64,000 nucleotides of DNA from CAZXNF01 sp050741255 (GTDB lineage: Bacteria > Pseudomonadota > Gammaproteobacteria > Burkholderiales > SG8-41), in NCBI GenBank assembly GCA_050741255.1, contig JBOIEQ010000003.1, positions 1 through 64,000 on the forward strand, given 5' to 3'. Position 1 is the stretch's first letter. Each line of letters starts with the position of its first letter. Positions 43,108 to 52,526 of this stretch are shown here, one piece after another. The translations under genes were made by a program, and so were the position numbers. The notes below the pieces were generated by a model. That model did not search any database and was not told the DNA's origin. It worked only from the letters and a program-made list of their open reading frames with translations.

Positions 43108-44076
43108 CTACTGCGCGATCTTCGCGCCGGCGAACACACCACGCCACTTGTCGAGGTCGCTGCGGATGAGCTTGGCGAATGCCTCCGGTGTGGACGGCGC
43201 CGCATTCAGCCCTTGCGCTTCCAGCGGTTTGTTCACTTCGGCGTCGGCGAGCGCCGCGACCATCTCGCGATTCAGCCGCGTCACCAGGGTCGGTGGCGTG
43301 CGCGCCGGCGCCAGCAGGCCGTACCAGAACGTGGCGTCGTAGCCCGGCACACCCGCCTCCGCGAACGAGGGTACGTTGGGTAAAGTGGGATCGCGCTTCA
43401 GGCTGGTGACGGCAATCGCCTTCACCCGCGTGCCGCCGAAGCTCTTGATCGTCGTAACCGTCACGAACGCGAGCTGTACCTCGCCACCGATCAGATTGGT
43501 CACCATCTCGCTGCCGCCCTTGTACGGCACATGCACGATGTCGAGTTTCGCGAGCTTTTTCAGCAGCTCGCCGCCGAGATGGCCGGCCGAGCCGTTGCCC
43601 GGCGAGGCGTAATTCAGGGCACCGGGTTTCGCACGCGCGAGGGCCAGCAGTTCGGGTACCGTCTGCGCCGGCAGCGATGGCGTCGCGACCAGCACGTTGC
43701 AGAACGTGACCGCGATGCCGATCGGGGCGAAGTCCTTGATCGGGTCATACGCGAGCTTGGTGCCCATCGCCGGGCTGATCGTGAGCGGACCGACCCCGCC
43801 CCAGAACAGCGTGTAGCCGTCCGGCGCGGCCTTGGCGACCGTATCGGCCGCGATGTTGCCGCCGGCGCCCGCGCGGTTCTCGACTACGAAGTTGACGCGG
43901 AGGCTGTCGCCCATGCGGCGCGCAATGGCGCGGGCGGAGGTGTCCGAGGAGCCGCCGGGCGCGAACCCCACCGCCAGCCGTATGGGTTTGGTCGGGTATT
44001 CATCGGCGGCAAGGGCCCCGGTTGTCAGCAGGGTGAACGCGCATAGCGCGAACACCGGTGGTCGGCAGAACATCAT
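43108..44076 (-). CDS. TTT-family (Bug) substrate-binding protein
   Basis: A 322-residue receptor, signal ending TTGALAA. YPTKPIRLAVGFAPGGSSD, APDGYTLFWG, LAYDPIKDFAPI, SPGNGSAGHLG and HVPYKGGSEM mark the family. Its start overlaps the stop of the alpha/beta hydrolase gene (TGATG), so the two are translationally coupled. Confidence 0.92.
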   Translation of the reverse strand: MMFCRPPVFALCAFTLLTTGALAADEYPTKPIRLAVGFAPGGSSDTSARAIARRMGDSLRVNFVVENRAGAGGNIAADTVAKAAPDGYTLFWGGVGPLTISPAMGTKLAYDPIKDFAPIGIAVTFCNVLVATPSLPAQTVPELLALARAKPGALNYASPGNGSAGHLGGELLKKLAKLDIVHVPYKGGSEMVTNLIGGEVQLAFVTVTTIKSFGGTRVKAIAVTSLKRDPTLPNVPSFAEAGVPGYDATFWYGLLAPARTPPTLVTRLNREMVAALADAEVNKPLEAQGLNAAPSTPEAFAKLIRSDLDKWRGVFAGAKIAQ

Positions 44077-44849
44077 CAGTCCGTTTCCTTCAGAAAATCG
44101 AGCAGGTGGCCGGCTACTGTGGCCGGGGATTCGAGCAATACGCTGTGCTTCAGACCGGGCAGCACGATGAACTGCGCGTGCGGCATGCGTTCGGTCATTG
44201 CCTTTGACATGCGCGGCGTGGAGCCCGCGTCGAGTTCGCCGGTCATGACCAGGGTGCGGTGCGGTATGCGGTGCAGTTCGTCGATGAGATCGCTCTCTGC
44301 CAGCACGCGATAGGCCGCCGCGTAGCAGTGCGGGTCGTTCGCGCGGCTCGCGCGCTTGCGTTTCTCGATGACCTCCGGATGCGCGGCCTGGAAAGTTTTC
44401 GTGAACCAGCGGTCCACCGCGGCATCGAGATGGCCTTCCGCGCCGCCGGCGGCGAGTGCATCCGCGCGGGCGCGCGCCTTCGCGCTTTCCACCGGCGTGC
44501 GTGCGCCGATGGCGCTGATCAGGGCGAGCCGGCCGACACGCGCCGGCTGCGCGAGCGCCAATGCCTGCGCGATGAGCCCGCCGAGCGAGAATCCCGCCAC
44601 GTCGGCCGTGGCGAGACCGAGATGATCGAGCAACGCGAGGTGATCGTCGACGAAATCCCGCAGCGCGTAAGGTCCGGGCAGCTTCGTCGACGCGCCGTGT
44701 CCGCGCAGGTCATAACGGACCAGGCGAAAGTGCGGGCGCAGCCGCTCGACGACGCTGTCCCAGCTGTCGAGCGCGCCCCCCACGCCGTGGATCAACACCA
44801 GCGGCGGGCCTCTGCCTTCGATGACGTGGTGCGGAATGAAGTGAGTCAT
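44076..44849 (-). CDS. Alpha/beta hydrolase (enol-lactonase-like)
   Basis: A 257-residue hydrolase with Ser88 in AGFSLGG, the acid in TGELDAGSTP and the His in LKHSVLLESP. VRYDLRGHGAS and the short lid resemble 3-oxoadipate enol-lactonase (PcaD) and related esterases. The function as an enol-lactonase is not proven, since no other pca gene is present. It is coupled to a Bug receptor gene downstream. Confidence 0.85.
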   Translation of the reverse strand: MTHFIPHHVIEGRGPPLVLIHGVGGALDSWDSVVERLRPHFRLVRYDLRGHGASTKLPGPYALRDFVDDHLALLDHLGLATADVAGFSLGGLIAQALALAQPARVGRLALISAIGARTPVESAKARARADALAAGGAEGHLDAAVDRWFTKTFQAAHPEVIEKRKRASRANDPHCYAAAYRVLAESDLIDELHRIPHRTLVMTGELDAGSTPRMSKAMTERMPHAQFIVLPGLKHSVLLESPATVAGHLLDFLKETD

Positions 44850-44891
44850 GAATGCTGCTGCCGGCGCGGGACGCGGTACTGCGCATGCGCG

Positions 44892-46331
44892 TCAGGTGCT
44901 CCGCACCAGCCGGCGCACCGCGTGGCTGGCCACGACGCGGCCGTCCCGGGCGTAGCCTTCGTGGTTTTCCTCGATTTCGTCGAGCGGGTACACGTAATTG
45001 ACCATCAGGCCGGCTGCGCGCGCGAGGCCGCGGCGGCTGGTGTCCGCGAGCCAGTGCACGCGCTCGAGCCGCGCGCCGTTGCCGAGATGGAAACGCGCCA
45101 CCGGATCGAGTGGCCGTTCGTGCTGTTTTTCAGCAAGGAGGTAGCGCGCGGCGAGCGGCGGCAGCACCGGCGCGAGCGCGGCGACGATCTCCGGATGCTG
45201 GTGCCAGTCTTCCTGGTCGAGGAGCACGCCGAGAGCCGCCGCCGGATCGCCCTTGCGGGCCGCCGCGCAGATGGCATCGGCGGCGGTGGCGGGAACGAGC
45301 GAAGGATCCTGCACAGCGACGCGGCCGTTGAGCCAGCGTCGGAAGTCCGGCAGCGGCGACAGCGTGACGAAGGTGTCGAGTTTCGGCAGCTCACTTTTCA
45401 ACAGTTCCACCACGCGCTTGATCAGGAAGCCGCCGAAGCTCACGCCGCGCAGCCCCTTCTGGGTGTTCGAGATCGAGTAGAACACCGCCACCTCCGCGCG
45501 CGCCGGGTCGGCGGCGGGCTTGGCTTCGTCGAGCAGGTCGTGGACGCTGGACGCAATGTCGCGCGTCAGCGCGACCTCCACGAACACCAGCGGCTCGTCG
45601 GGCATGCGCGGATGAAAGAAGGCGTAGCAACGGCGGTCGGAATCCAGCCGGTGGCGCAGGTCCGTCCACGAGCGGATTTCGTGCACCGCCTCGTAGCTGA
45701 TCAGTTTTTCCAGCAGCGAAGCCGGCGAGTCCCAGGTGATCCGTTCGAGACGCAGGAAGCCGACGTCGAACCAGCGCACAAACAGGCCGCGCAGCTCGTC
45801 GTCGAGGGTGGCGAGCTCGGGGTGCTGGTCGACGAGCCGCAGCAGGTCGGTGCGCATGTCGACGAGGAACTTCACGCCGTCGGGCAGCGAGTTGAAGTGC
45901 GTGAAGATGCGGCTGCTCGGCGCGGCCAGCGTGCGGCGCAGTGCCAGCGCCGCGCTACGCGCGGCGCGCGGGTCCGCGGCGGAATGGTACTGCGCGATCG
46001 CCAGCTCCACGCTCGCCCCGTCAGGGCCATAGCGTTCGAGCAGCAGCTCGAAGAAAGCGTGTTTGCCGGCATCGGACAGCGTTGCGTAGATGGCCGCGAT
46101 CTCCGCGGCGCGGTCGCGCGCGGAGATTTCGCCGCCGGCGCCGCGCGCACTGTCGTCGAGGATCTGGCGCAACTGCAGCGCGGTGCGCGCTGACAGCGGG
46201 CGGGTTTCCTGAAACGGCCCCTTGAGCCGCCGCCACAGCGAGCGCAGACCGAACCCGCTGCGGGGTTCCGCGACGGCGGCGCCCTCGACGGGAGTCGAGG
46301 GGGTCGGTTGATTGGTGCGGTCGGTGGGCAT
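44892..46331 (-). CDS. Malonyl-CoA decarboxylase
   Basis: A 479-residue enzyme converting malonyl-CoA to acetyl-CoA and CO2. The N-terminal helical domain (residues about 45-150) is followed by the acetyltransferase-fold catalytic domain: YEAVHEIRSWTDLRHRL, ISNTQKGLRGVSFGGFLIKRVV, TLSPLPDFRRWL and the conserved FHLGNGARLERVHW with the catalytic His. Length agrees with animal and rhizobial enzymes. Malonate CoA-ligase is not adjacent. It diverges over 100 bases from a Bug receptor gene, which may import a malonate-type acid (inference). Confidence 0.93.
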   Translation of the reverse strand: MPTDRTNQPTPSTPVEGAAVAEPRSGFGLRSLWRRLKGPFQETRPLSARTALQLRQILDDSARGAGGEISARDRAAEIAAIYATLSDAGKHAFFELLLERYGPDGASVELAIAQYHSAADPRAARSAALALRRTLAAPSSRIFTHFNSLPDGVKFLVDMRTDLLRLVDQHPELATLDDELRGLFVRWFDVGFLRLERITWDSPASLLEKLISYEAVHEIRSWTDLRHRLDSDRRCYAFFHPRMPDEPLVFVEVALTRDIASSVHDLLDEAKPAADPARAEVAVFYSISNTQKGLRGVSFGGFLIKRVVELLKSELPKLDTFVTLSPLPDFRRWLNGRVAVQDPSLVPATAADAICAAARKGDPAAALGVLLDQEDWHQHPEIVAALAPVLPPLAARYLLAEKQHERPLDPVARFHLGNGARLERVHWLADTSRRGLARAAGLMVNYVYPLDEIEENHEGYARDGRVVASHAVRRLVRST

Positions 46332-46431
46332 CGGCGTGAGGCGCTTCTTCGGCTACCATCCACCGTAAAGCAAAAACATGACTTGTGCCAAGGGTCTCCG
46401 TTCGATTTTCGCAGTGCAAAGGAAACATTCG

Positions 46432-47436
46432 ATGGGTAAGCAACATGCGCAACACTCGTGGGCCTGGCTGTTGGGCGCGGCCGCGTTCTGCGCCGCCACC
46501 GGCGCCGGCGCGGCCGATTCCCCGGCCGGCACGGCGGCCAGCTATCCGAACCGCCCCATTCGCATCCTGGTGCCGTTCTCGGCCGGCAGCGCTTCCGACA
46601 TCTTCGCGCGCACCGTGGGCGCACGCATGACGGAGGCCTGGAACCAGCAGGTCGTCGTCGACAACCGGCCGAGCGCCGGCGGCGTCATCGCGACCGAAGC
46701 GGTGGCGCGCGCCACGCCCGACGGCTACACGCTGCTCGTCGTGTCGGCGGGGCACGCGGTGAGCGCGGCGCTCTACACCAACCTGCCGTACGATCCGGTG
46801 AAGGACTTCGCCGGCGTGTCGAATCTCGCCAACGTGCCGAGCATCATGGTCGTGGCGCCCGGCAGCGGCATCCGCAACGTCAAGGACCTCATCGCGGCGG
46901 CGAAGGCGAAGCCGGGCGAACTGGCCTACGCGTCACCTGGCATCGGAAGTGCGAATCACCTGGCCACGGAATACTTCAGGAATCTGGCCGGCGTGCAGAT
47001 CACGCACGTGCCGTACAAGGGCATACCCGAGGGGCTGACGGCGGTCATCGGCGGGCAGGTGACGCTGTTCCTCGCGCCGGCGGTGAACGCCCTGCCGCTG
47101 GTCAAGGACGGCAAGCTGCTCGCCATCGCCACCTCCACCGGCAAGCGCGCGGCGGTGCTGCCGGACGTGCCGACGCTGGCCGAGGCCGGCGTGCCCGGCT
47201 ACGTGTTCGATCCGTGGTTCGCGATGCTGGCGCCGGCGGAGACGCCGCGGCCCATCGTCGACAAGCTGAACGCCGTGGTGGTGCGCGCGCTGTCGCTGCC
47301 GCAGGTCAGGGAACGGCTGCTGGCGGCGGGCGCGGAGGCGGCGCCCACGACACCGGAGCAACTCGACAAACACATCCGCGCCGAAGTCGCGAAGTTCAAG
47401 AAGATCGTGCTGGACGCCGGCATCAAGCCGGAATGA
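46432..47436 (+). CDS. TTT-family (Bug) substrate-binding protein
   Basis: A 334-residue receptor with a signal ending GAGAAD. YPNRPIRILVPFSAGSASD, TPDGYT, LPYDPVKDFAG, SPGIGSANHLA and HVPYKGIPEG. The ATG at 46432 follows AAGGAAA; an earlier in-frame ATG has no site. It is the only receptor of the seven on the plus strand and is divergent from malonyl-CoA decarboxylase, sharing the 100-base control region. Confidence 0.92.
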   Translation: MGKQHAQHSWAWLLGAAAFCAATGAGAADSPAGTAASYPNRPIRILVPFSAGSASDIFARTVGARMTEAWNQQVVVDNRPSAGGVIATEAVARATPDGYTLLVVSAGHAVSAALYTNLPYDPVKDFAGVSNLANVPSIMVVAPGSGIRNVKDLIAAAKAKPGELAYASPGIGSANHLATEYFRNLAGVQITHVPYKGIPEGLTAVIGGQVTLFLAPAVNALPLVKDGKLLAIATSTGKRAAVLPDVPTLAEAGVPGYVFDPWFAMLAPAETPRPIVDKLNAVVVRALSLPQVRERLLAAGAEAAPTTPEQLDKHIRAEVAKFKKIVLDAGIKPE

Positions 47437-47445
47437 GGCGCCGGC

Positions 47446-48225
47446 TCAGTTGCTCCACAGCCCCCAGCCGTACTGCGCGAGCAGCGCCAGCGCGATGCAC
47501 AGCAGGAAGCCCTTGACCCAGCGCCGGTAGGTCTGCGCGTCCAGGCGGTCGCGCACGCGCACGCCCGCCAGCGCCGCAGCCACGGCCACCAGCACCAGCG
47601 GCAGCGTGGCGAGCCACAGCGAGGCGCCGACCATGCCGCTGGCGGCGAGCACGCTGAACTGCGTCAGCTTGCCCACCACGAAGCACAGATTGAGCCCCTG
47701 CACGAAGGCCGCCGGCGTGAGCCCCAGCGCCGAGTAGTACATGATCAGCGGCGCCGCGGCCACGTTGGCGGTGGCTTCGCAGGCGCCGCCGACGAAGGAC
47801 GCCGTGAGGCCGAACGCCACGGGATGCCGGCGCACCGCCGGTGATTCGCCGAAGCCCAGGCGGTCGAGCGCGAGCCACAGCAGGATGATCAGCGCCAGCA
47901 CCAGCGAGTACGGCGCCTCCGGCGCGGCCACGAACACGACGCCGCCGATGAACGCGCCCACCAGCATGCCGAGCGGCATGAACCAGAAGCGCCGGAACAG
48001 TTCGCGCAGCGGCGGCCCCAGGACCACGTTGAGGATGACCGCCGCGAGGCAGGGCAGCAGGATCAGCACGATCGCCTGCTGCATGCCCAGCCAGAGGGCG
48101 ATGAGGGGCGTGGCGATGGTGGGAAAACCCAGTCCGAGCGAGCCTTGCATGAAGCCGGCCACCGCGATGACCGTGCCGATCGCGAGCCACCCGAGCAGGG
48201 GGATGCCGTCGAAGCCGGCGATCAA
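47446..48225 (-). CDS. TauE/SafE-family membrane permease
   Basis: About 259 residues with seven or eight hydrophobic segments and the family pattern GFMQGSLGLGFPTIATPL near the N-terminus and FVGGACEATANVAAAPLIMYY in the middle, as in anion (sulfite, sulfoacetate, organic acid) exporters of this group. Start is uncertain: the TTG at 48225 leaves room for the divergent promoter and gives a normal length, while the frame stays open to an ATG at 48324 that would overlap the divergent oxidoreductase start. It converges on the receptor gene with a 9-base gap. Confidence 0.85.
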   Translation of the reverse strand: MIAGFDGIPLLGWLAIGTVIAVAGFMQGSLGLGFPTIATPLIALWLGMQQAIVLILLPCLAAVILNVVLGPPLRELFRRFWFMPLGMLVGAFIGGVVFVAAPEAPYSLVLALIILLWLALDRLGFGESPAVRRHPVAFGLTASFVGGACEATANVAAAPLIMYYSALGLTPAAFVQGLNLCFVVGKLTQFSVLAASGMVGASLWLATLPLVLVAVAAALAGVRVRDRLDAQTYRRWVKGFLLCIALALLAQYGWGLWSN

Positions 48226-48322
48226 CGCGGAGATCCGTGATACTGCACCGGGCGATTGTAATCGGCCCGCGCCGGCGATTTCCGTCTGGACAGCGGGACC
48301 TCCGCGCCGCAATACTCGGCGC

Positions 48323-49924
48323 ATGCGCGCCGGAACGTACGACTACGTGATCGTCGGCGCCGGTTCCGCCGGCTGCGTGCTGGCGAACCGGCTGACGGCT
48401 AGCGGCCGCTATTCCGTGCTGTTGCTGGAAGCGGGGCCCGTGGACCGCAACCTGTGGATCCATCTTCCGATCGGCTATGCGAAGACGATGTTCCATCCCG
48501 TCTACAACTGGCGCTTCCACACCGAGCCCGAAGCGTGGATGAACGACCGCAAAATCTACTGGCCGCGCGGGCGCGGGCTGGGCGGTTCGTCCTCCATCAA
48601 CGGGCTGATCTACGTGCGCGGCCAGCGCGAGGACTACGATCACTGGGCCGCGCTCGGCAACGCGGGCTGGGGGTTCGACGACGTGCTGCCGTACTTCATC
48701 CGCAGCGAGAACAATTCGCGCGGGGCGGACGGGTACCACGGCAGCGACGGTCCGCTGGCCTGTTCCGACATCGGCGAGACGCATCCGCTGATGGAGGCGA
48801 TCATCAAGGCCGGCGGCGAACTCGGCGTGCCGCGCAACGACGATTTCAACGGCGCGCGGCAGGAGGGGGTCGGTTACTACCAGTTGTTCACGCGCAACGG
48901 CTGGCGCTGCTCGACGGCGGTGGGTTACCTCAAGCCGGCACGCCACCGCGCCAATCTGCGCGTGGAAACGGACGCGCACGCGACGGCAGTGCTGTTCGAG
49001 GGTGCGCGTGCGACGGGGGTCCGGTACCGCCGGCACGGTGTCGTGCACGAGGCCCATGCCGCGCGTGAAGTCATCCTCGCCGCGGGCGCGCTGCAAACGC
49101 CGCAACTGCTGCAGTTGTCCGGGATCGGCGCCGCGGAAGTGCTGGCGCCGCACGGCATCGCCGTGCGCCATCATTTGCCGGGCGTTGGCGAGAACCTGCA
49201 GGACCACCTGCAGGCGCGCGTCATGTTCAAGGTCACGCGGCCGATCACCACCAACGACGCATTGCGCAGCCCGTGGGCGCGCTTCCGGATGGGCTGGCAA
49301 TGGCTCACGCAGCGCACCGGCCCGCTCGCCATCGGCATCAACCACGGCGGCATGTTTACGCGCGCGCTGCCCGGGTCGGTGACGCCCGACATCCAGTTTC
49401 ATTTTGCGGCGTTGTCCGCGGAGATGGCCGGCGCGGCGACGCATCCGTGGTCCGGATGCACGTTTTCCGTCTGCCAGTTGCGGCCGACCTCGCGCGGCAC
49501 GGTGCGCCTCCAGTCGCCGGACCCGCTGGCCGCCCCGGTGATGCGGGCGAACTATCTGTCCACCGAGCTCGATTGCAAAACCATGGTCGAAGGCGTCCGC
49601 TTCGCGCGCAAGCTTGCGCGCGCGCCGGCGCTGGCGCCCCTGATCGGCGAGGAGTACCGGCCGGGTGCGGGCGCGCAGAGTGACGACGAAGTGCTCGGAT
49701 TCGTGCGCAACTACGGTGCCACGATCTTCCATCCCGTCGGCACCTGCAGGATGGGCGCCGACCCGCTGGCCGTGGTCGATGCCCGGCTGCGCGTGCACGG
49801 CATCGGTGCGCTGCGCGTGGTGGACGCCTCGATCATGCCTTCGCTGGTGTCCGGCAACACGAACGCGCCAGTGGTGATGATCGCGGAAAAGGCGGCCGAC
49901 CTGATTCTCGGCGACGCGCGTTAG
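48323..49924 (+). CDS. GMC family FAD-dependent oxidoreductase (choline dehydrogenase-like)
   Basis: A 533-residue flavoprotein oxidising a primary or secondary alcohol. The FAD-binding YVIVGAGSAGCVLANRL begins at residue 7, GRGLGGSSSINGLIYVRG and AAGALQTPQLLQLSGIG are the two GMC signatures, and the C-terminal FHPVGTCRMG and NTNAPVVMIAEKAADLI carry the catalytic His and Asn. The electron acceptor and the alcohol substrate are not apparent. It is divergent from the TauE/SafE permease. Confidence 0.93.
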   Translation: MRAGTYDYVIVGAGSAGCVLANRLTASGRYSVLLLEAGPVDRNLWIHLPIGYAKTMFHPVYNWRFHTEPEAWMNDRKIYWPRGRGLGGSSSINGLIYVRGQREDYDHWAALGNAGWGFDDVLPYFIRSENNSRGADGYHGSDGPLACSDIGETHPLMEAIIKAGGELGVPRNDDFNGARQEGVGYYQLFTRNGWRCSTAVGYLKPARHRANLRVETDAHATAVLFEGARATGVRYRRHGVVHEAHAAREVILAAGALQTPQLLQLSGIGAAEVLAPHGIAVRHHLPGVGENLQDHLQARVMFKVTRPITTNDALRSPWARFRMGWQWLTQRTGPLAIGINHGGMFTRALPGSVTPDIQFHFAALSAEMAGAATHPWSGCTFSVCQLRPTSRGTVRLQSPDPLAAPVMRANYLSTELDCKTMVEGVRFARKLARAPALAPLIGEEYRPGAGAQSDDEVLGFVRNYGATIFHPVGTCRMGADPLAVVDARLRVHGIGALRVVDASIMPSLVSGNTNAPVVMIAEKAADLILGDAR

Positions 49925-49959
49925 ACGCGTGCGAGTGGCGCGGCGCGTCGCACCGTGCA

Positions 49960-49968
49960 TGCTATGAT
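49960..49968 (+). promoter_or_regulatory. Possible extended -10 promoter of the membrane-protein cluster
   Basis: TGCTATGAT (TG-N-TATGAT) in a distinctly AT-rich patch, about 85 bases before the first gene of the MoxR-type cluster. No good -35 is visible, as is usual for extended -10 promoters. Confidence 0.4.
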
Positions 49969-50056
49969 GATTTCATAATGGTGCATGGGTGCGAAACGCG
50001 CGCACTATCGCGCGGTGCCAGTATTCAACCGGTATTCAACGTACGGGGAGACGATG

Positions 50057-50830
50057 ATGGCTGACATGAATCCGTACAAGGCGCCCGACGCGGCTGTGGC
50101 CGATGTCGCCACCGGTCAGGGCGGGGACGCGGTGTCCGTGCCGGCGGGCAACGGCTGGCAGTGGATCGCCGACGCTTTTGCCCTGTTCAAGCAGCAGCCG
50201 GCGTTGTGGATCGGCGTGACGATCGTCTTTTTCCTCATGTTGATCGTCTTGCAGATCATCCCCGTCATCGGCGCGCTGGGCGCCTATCTGCTCGCACCGG
50301 TGCTCGCCGGCGGCCTCATGCTCGGCTGCCGCGCGCAGGAGCGCGGGGAAGGCCTCACCTTCAATCATCTCTTCGCCGGCTTCAGCACCAACACGAGCAA
50401 CCTGGTGGTGGTCGGCGTGCTCATGCTGGTGGCCATTGTCATCGCGGTGGCCATCGTGTTGATCATCTTCGGGGCCGGGATGCTTGCCCTGTTCATGGGC
50501 GGCGGCTCAAAAGCAGTGACGGGGGGGAGTATCTCCATCATGACCGTGATGCTGGCGGCGCTCGTGATGGTCGGCCTGTCGGTGCCGATCTACATGGCGG
50601 TCTGGTTCGCGCCTGCGCTGGTGGTGTTCCGCGGCCTGTCGGCGGTCGAGGCGATGAAGGCGAGCTTCGGCGCCTGCCTGAAGAACATCGTGCCCTTCAT
50701 CGTCTACAGCGTCGTGGTCTTCGTACTCGGCATCATCGCCACCATTCCGGTGGGCCTGGGCTGGTTCGTGCTGGGCCCGATACTGGTGATCGCGGTGTAC
50801 ACCACCTACAAGGACATTTTCCAGGAGTAA
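50057..50830 (+). CDS. Polytopic membrane protein (BPSS1780-like), first gene of the MoxR-type cluster
   Basis: A 257-residue inner-membrane protein. MADMNPYKAPDAAV at the N-terminus, then five or six long hydrophobic segments from residue 45 on and AVWFAPALVVFRGLSAVEAM, ending with YTTYKDIF. NPYKAP starts and this layout recall the BPSS1780 family of betaproteobacteria; that match is from memory and not certain. The ATG at 50057 has GGGGAG upstream (50054 is an alternative). It is 20 bases from the RDD gene. Confidence 0.75.
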   Translation: MADMNPYKAPDAAVADVATGQGGDAVSVPAGNGWQWIADAFALFKQQPALWIGVTIVFFLMLIVLQIIPVIGALGAYLLAPVLAGGLMLGCRAQERGEGLTFNHLFAGFSTNTSNLVVVGVLMLVAIVIAVAIVLIIFGAGMLALFMGGGSKAVTGGSISIMTVMLAALVMVGLSVPIYMAVWFAPALVVFRGLSAVEAMKASFGACLKNIVPFIVYSVVVFVLGIIATIPVGLGWFVLGPILVIAVYTTYKDIFQE

Positions 50831-50850
50831 CGCCGCCTGTTCCGGCGGCC

Positions 50851-51543
50851 ATGATGCTCGACACGCTCCGTTCGGTCGCCACCCCTGAAGGCATCGAGCT
50901 CGAACTGCGGCTCGCCGGTCCGGCCGCGCGGGCGGTGGCGTGGCTGGTGGACCTGCTGGTTCGCGTCGCGCTCTACCTCTCCGCAACGGTGGTGCTCGCG
51001 CCGCTCGCGGGGATGGGGTCCGGGCTCGCCCTGATCCTGGTTTTTGCACTGGAATGGCTGTACCCGGCAGTGTTCGAGGCTGTGTGGAACGGCCAGACGC
51101 CCGGCAAGCGCGTGATGAAGATCGCCGTGCTGCGCAACGACGGCACGCCGATCGGCTGGCACGAGGCGCTGGTGCGCAACCTGCTGCGCGCGATCGATTT
51201 CCTGCCGTTCTGCTACGGCATCGGCCTCACGGCCATGCTGATCAACCGCGATTTCAAGCGCCTGGGCGATCTGGTTGCCGGCACCGTGGTCGTGTATCGC
51301 GATCACGAACGCCTGCAGGCGATGATCCCCGTCGCGCCGCCACAGGCGCCGCGCGTGCCGCTCGCGCTCGCCGAGCAGCGCGCGGTGCTCGCCTTCGCCG
51401 GCCGCGTTCCCGTGCTCACGCCCGAGCGCGCTGCCGAGTTGGCGGAAATCCCGGTGCGGCTGACCGGCCAGGCGCAGGGCCCGGCCGCGGTCGAACGCCT
51501 GCTGCGGATCGCGAACTTCCTGATCGGCAGGTCCGCGCCTTGA
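50851..51543 (+). CDS. RDD family membrane protein
   Basis: A 230-residue protein. The RDD domain (about residues 20-155) opens with PAARAVAWLVDLLVR, has the arginine/aspartate pattern in the first helix, and continues with WNGQTPGKRVMKIAVLRNDGTPI and LRAIDFLPF and KRLGDLVAGTVVVYRD. The C-terminal third is soluble. Stop overlaps the TTG start of the SpoIIM-like gene (TTGA). RDD proteins accompany SpoIIM/DUF4129/MoxR clusters in many proteobacteria. Confidence 0.9.
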   Translation: MMLDTLRSVATPEGIELELRLAGPAARAVAWLVDLLVRVALYLSATVVLAPLAGMGSGLALILVFALEWLYPAVFEAVWNGQTPGKRVMKIAVLRNDGTPIGWHEALVRNLLRAIDFLPFCYGIGLTAMLINRDFKRLGDLVAGTVVVYRDHERLQAMIPVAPPQAPRVPLALAEQRAVLAFAGRVPVLTPERAAELAEIPVRLTGQAQGPAAVERLLRIANFLIGRSAP

Positions 51544-52526
51544 AGCAGGAGGAATTCGAACGCGCGCATGCGCCGCTGTGGCGCGCGTTCGAGGCGTGGC
51601 TGGCGCGCGACGCGCTCGGGTCCGGCGCGGGCCCCGCGCCGCCGGATGCGCTGGCCGACGGCGCGGTGCCGCAGCGTTACCGGGTGCTCTGCCAGCACCT
51701 GGCGCTCGCCCGCGACCGCGGCTACAGCGCCGATCTTGTCGAGCGGTTGAACCAGCTCGCGCTGCGCGGCCATCGCCTGCTCTACGGCACGCGCGTGGAA
51801 GCGGGCAACCGCGTCCTCGACTTCATCACCGACGGCTTTCCGCGCGCGGTGCGCGCGGAGCGCCGCTTCGCCGCCGCCGCCGCGCTGCTCCTGTTCGGGC
51901 CTTTCCTGCTGCTGATCGTGGCGCTGGGCCCGTATCCGGACCTCGTGTACTACTTCATCCCGCCGGCCGAGGTCGCGAAGTACGAGGAGATGTACAGCCC
52001 GACCGCCGAGCATCTCGGCCGCACGCGTTCGGCCGATTCCGCGTTCTACATGTTCGGCATCTACATCTGGAACAACGTGCGGATCGGCTTCCAGACATTC
52101 GCCGGCGGCCTCGTGTTCGGTCTCGGCGCCGTGCTCGCGCTGGTCTTCAACGGCATCGCGCTCGGCGCGGTGGCGGGTCATCTCACGCATGCGGGCTACG
52201 CGCTGACGTTCTGGACCTTCGTCTCCGGCCACAGTGCGTTCGAGCTGACGGCAATCGCGCTGTCGGGCGCGGGGGGGCTGCGCCTGGGCGCTGCACTGGT
52301 CGCGCCGGGGCGGCTCTCGCGCAAGGCGGCGCTGGTCGCGGCCGCGCACCGTGCGGGCCCGGTCGTCTACGGCGCCGCGGGCATGCTGGTGCTCGCCGCG
52401 GTGATCGAGGCGTTCTGGTCCTCGGTGACCACGCTGGCCCCGCAGCTCAAGTGGGGCGTCGGCGCCGTACTGTGGGTGCTGACGCTCGCCTACTTCACGT
52501 TCACGGGGCGCCGCCGTGGATCTTGA
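51540..52526 (+). CDS. Stage II sporulation protein M (SpoIIM)-like membrane protein
   Basis: A 328-residue protein starting with TTG inside the RDD stop. A soluble N-terminal helical part (to about residue 100) is followed by hydrophobic segments with NNVRIGFQTFAGGLVFGLGAVLALVFNGIALGAV, FWTFVSGHSAFELTAIALSGAGGLRLG and LAPQLKWGVG, the SpoIIM signature region. In non-sporulating bacteria this family is found with MoxR clusters; its role there is unknown. It overlaps the DUF4129 gene by 11 bases. Confidence 0.88.
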   Translation: MKQEEFERAHAPLWRAFEAWLARDALGSGAGPAPPDALADGAVPQRYRVLCQHLALARDRGYSADLVERLNQLALRGHRLLYGTRVEAGNRVLDFITDGFPRAVRAERRFAAAAALLLFGPFLLLIVALGPYPDLVYYFIPPAEVAKYEEMYSPTAEHLGRTRSADSAFYMFGIYIWNNVRIGFQTFAGGLVFGLGAVLALVFNGIALGAVAGHLTHAGYALTFWTFVSGHSAFELTAIALSGAGGLRLGAALVAPGRLSRKAALVAAAHRAGPVVYGAAGMLVLAAVIEAFWSSVTTLAPQLKWGVGAVLWVLTLAYFTFTGRRRGS

